NCBI RefSeq assembly: GCF_044068625.1
Contig: NZ_JBIPKH010000001.1
Location: 62,001 to 126,000, forward strand
DNA from: Desulfurivibrio sp044068625
GTDB lineage: Bacteria > Desulfobacterota > Desulfobulbia > Desulfobulbales > Desulfurivibrionaceae
Direction: 5' to 3'
Length of the DNA stretch: 64,000 nt
Of this stretch, positions 61,987 to 64,000 are shown in pieces (position 1 is the first letter of the stretch; each line of letters opens with the position of its first letter). Position numbers and translations under genes: made by a program. A model generated the notes under the pieces. The model had not been told where the DNA came from and made no database searches. It saw only the letters and a program-made list of their open reading frames with translations.

Positions 61987-64000
61987 TTATCTGTAGTAGA
62001 GATTACCGCCGCCCATGGTCATCAGCGATTTATGCAGGTTGCGGCGAAATTCGCGACGATCCCAGATTCCCTGGATATGACCGCGTTTCAAGGCGCTGCG
62101 GGCGCTGTGGTAATAGGGCGGCACATCCTCGCCGGTGGTTTCCCGGATCACCCGGGGCCCGGCAAACCCGATCCGACTGGAGCGGATGGCGAACTGATAG
62201 GGGGAACAGCCCAGGAAGCTGGCCACCGGCCCGGCATAGGAGTTGTTGTCGTAAACCACCAGATAGAGGCCGCCGGAACCGATATACTCCCGGACCGCCA
62301 TGGTACATTTAGGCATCTGGATCACCCCCAGAGTCCCCTCGTGGATGCGAATCCCGCCGGTGGTATGGACGTAGGCAAGCAGGGGTCGGCGCTTGATCTT
62401 GGCGACCTCGCAGGCCCGGACAAACTTCTCCCCCTCCGCCGCTCCCACCGTCCCGTTACGGAAATTGCTGTAGAGCATGGCCACCACGATGTCGATCCCC
62501 ATCACCCGGGCATCGAAGGTGATCATCGCGCAGGGGCGGTCGGTTTTCTTGCGAGCGAGCTCCAGCTTCTTGTCGATCCCCGGGAAATCCAGGGGGTTGA
62601 TCGAGGCCAGATCGGCATTGAACTCCCTAATGGAATCCGGCTCGAAGAGGTGGCGCATATACCACTGATATTCAAGAGGAAAATGGTGGCCACAGGTTTC
62701 ACAGACCCCACAAAACTCACCATAGAGGTCGGGAACCCACAGATCCTTGCAACCATGCCGTTCGGCGTTGGGGCAGGTGACGGTGCGATCTTCGTTGGCC
62801 AGCGAGGAGGTGTAGATCTCGCCGTACTCCACCTGCTCCTCGCTGCCGCCCCCCCACAGGGTTCCGCTGCGGGTCGGACGTCCTCCCGGTTTGCGGGAGA
62901 TGAAGTCGTAGGCGGCGGAAAAGGGGGCGGAGACCTGCTTGATCAACACCGAACTCTCACCGGAGACATCCTTGATCACCTTCTTGACCTGCTTGTGCTG
63001 GCTCTTGAGGATGTCGTAGCGGAAGGTGTAATAGAGCTTGGCCAGGCTCTGACCGGCCCGGCGGTAAAAAGCGGCGTAACCGGAAAGTTTCTCCTGGTAG
63101 CCCTGCCGGGCCATCTCCCGATACTTGCGGGAACGGAGCTGCAGCAGCCGCTCGATCTCGTCGTCGGCCAGCTCCCAGGAGACATCGATCCGCGGCTCAT
63201 CATCCAGGCCGGCCTCGCCGCCCTTCTCCAGTTTCAATTCGTAGGCCCGAAAGGCGCGCAGGCTCTTGGTCTTGAGCACCACCTCGTCGGTCGCCCGGAT
63301 CATCTCCGCTTTAACCCGGCGGAAAAAAGCGAAATCATCACGCTTGGCCCCCAGAATCGGCTCGGGAATGACACGATCAATGGTCCCCAGCCGCAGATTG
63401 TCGGCGGCGGTGATCGCCAACCGGTCGGCACAGGTTTCCACCAGGTCCTTGGGCAGCTTGTCCCCCTCCCTGACCTTACCTTCGATGGCGGCGGCCCCCT
63501 CCGGCGAGATCACCGAATAGTAGCCGTGGGAGAACATCAGGCGCATGTCGCCCATCCCCACCGCCTCGGCCCCGCCGGAACCGCCTTCCGAGGTCACGGC
63601 GATCATCGGCACCCGCAGTTTAGCCATCACATAAAGGTTGCGGGCAATCTGCTGGGCCGCGCCGGGATACTCCTCCACCGGAAAGGCGCCGGGGGTGAAG
63701 ATGTAGAAATGGATGGGAATCCCTTCGGTTTCCGCCACCCGCATATAGCGCAGGGCCTTTTCGTTGCCCCAGGGCTTGGTACTGCCGCCGTTGCGGTACT
63801 CCTCGCCGTGGCCCTTCTCGTGGCCGATCACCATCACCTGCTGCATGATGGTCTTGTTCTTGATCCGCCGGCAGATGCTGGCCCGGGCCGCCACCAGGGC
63901 CGGATCGATATTGGCATCCTCTTCGCCACCGAGTTCGGTGTACTCCTCGTAGACGTTCTCCAGGAGATCCTTGAGGGAAAAACGGAGGGGACTGCGGACA
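61987..64000 (-). CDS. Acetyl-CoA carboxylase carboxyltransferase, AccA-AccD fusion (N-terminus outside window)
   Basis: About 670 residues visible; the frame is open to the window edge. The N-terminal half is alpha-like (AccA): VIGHEKGH, KPWGNEKALRYMRVAE, IHFYIFTPGAFP, VTSEGGSGGAEAVGMGDMRL, YYSVISPEGAAAI. After a charged linker, the C-terminal half is beta-like (AccD) with a zinc finger (HGCKDLW...EFCGVCETCGHHFPL) and YVHTTGGIRIHEGTLGVIQM. It moves CO2 from carboxybiotin to acetyl-CoA. The order alpha then beta in one chain is unusual. Another acyl-CoA carboxylase is possible. Confidence 0.88.
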   Translation of the reverse strand, partial: VRSPLRFSLKDLLENVYEEYTELGGEEDANIDPALVAARASICRRIKNKTIMQQVMVIGHEKGHGEEYRNGGSTKPWGNEKALRYMRVAETEGIPIHFYIFTPGAFPVEEYPGAAQQIARNLYVMAKLRVPMIAVTSEGGSGGAEAVGMGDMRLMFSHGYYSVISPEGAAAIEGKVREGDKLPKDLVETCADRLAITAADNLRLGTIDRVIPEPILGAKRDDFAFFRRVKAEMIRATDEVVLKTKSLRAFRAYELKLEKGGEAGLDDEPRIDVSWELADDEIERLLQLRSRKYREMARQGYQEKLSGYAAFYRRAGQSLAKLYYTFRYDILKSQHKQVKKVIKDVSGESSVLIKQVSAPFSAAYDFISRKPGGRPTRSGTLWGGGSEEQVEYGEIYTSSLANEDRTVTCPNAERHGCKDLWVPDLYGEFCGVCETCGHHFPLEYQWYMRHLFEPDSIREFNADLASINPLDFPGIDKKLELARKKTDRPCAMITFDARVMGIDIVVAMLYSNFRNGTVGAAEGEKFVRACEVAKIKRRPLLAYVHTTGGIRIHEGTLGVIQMPKCTMAVREYIGSGGLYLVVYDNNSYAGPVASFLGCSPYQFAIRSSRIGFAGPRVIRETTGEDVPPYYHSARSALKRGHIQGIWDRREFRRNLHKSLMTMGGGNLYYR

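Overview
The window is about 64 kb of compact, GC-rich chromosome from a Gram-negative bacterium. It carries lipid A/LPS genes (lpxC, lpxK, waaA, lptE). Several genes point to an anaerobe of the Desulfobacterota, probably Desulfobulbales and close to alkaliphilic Desulfurivibrio: an anaerobic Ni-Fe-S CO dehydrogenase, an ADP-forming acyl-CoA synthetase, a fused alpha/beta carboxyltransferase of acetyl-CoA carboxylase, many two-component proteins and a complete Mrp Na+/H+ antiporter operon. This assignment is inferred from gene content; no rRNA or marker alignment was available. I found no insertion sequence, prophage, CRISPR array, integrase or rRNA.

Layout. 1-9.2 kb: partial malQ, an RpoD-family sigma factor, comEC, pilT, a PHP phosphoesterase, an NtrC-type regulator and two small envelope proteins. 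9.3-19 kb: nadK-proC, lpxC, lpxK-waaA, rsmE, murJ, mogA and purM. 19.2-21.5 kb: a zinc-ribbon protein of unknown role, tRNA-His(GTG), and a divergent pair made of a 67-residue Cys-containing protein and a WYL regulator. 21.6-27.5 kb: mrpABCDEFG plus a small membrane protein. 27.5-34.6 kb: cooS, ilvC, and a dGTPase-like/histidine kinase/response regulator operon. 34.8-40.5 kb: an acetyl-CoA/protein-acetylation cluster resembling acuABC. 40.6-41.3 kb: an AP2-domain protein with a histone H1-like tail. 41.8-53.2 kb: housekeeping genes (mazG, rpsF-rpsR-DUF2232-rplI, dnaB, leuS-lptE, tkt-dus, fbp). 53.3-60.3 kb: an MFS transporter converging on a minus-strand operon of periplasmic binding protein, hybrid kinase, exported alpha/beta hydrolase and glycosyltransferase. 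60.4-64 kb: birA, a biotinyl/lipoyl-like carrier and an AccA-AccD fusion cut by the window edge.

How the genes work together. The Mrp antiporter expels Na+ and supports pH homeostasis. CooS links CO/CO2 to the Wood-Ljungdahl route. The acu-like cluster joins enzymes that make or use acetyl-CoA to a putative lysine deacetylase, a CBS/ACT sensor and a GNAT acetyltransferase. The last three genes start fatty-acid synthesis and attach biotin.

The most novel-looking items are the AP2/H1-tail protein, the acu-like cluster, the WYL/small-Cys-protein divergon and the hydrolase/beta-helix fusion. Many neighbouring genes overlap by 4 bases or converge with overlapping ends. Starts were chosen from Shine-Dalgarno position and family alignment from memory; promoter and operator calls rest on sequence match only.
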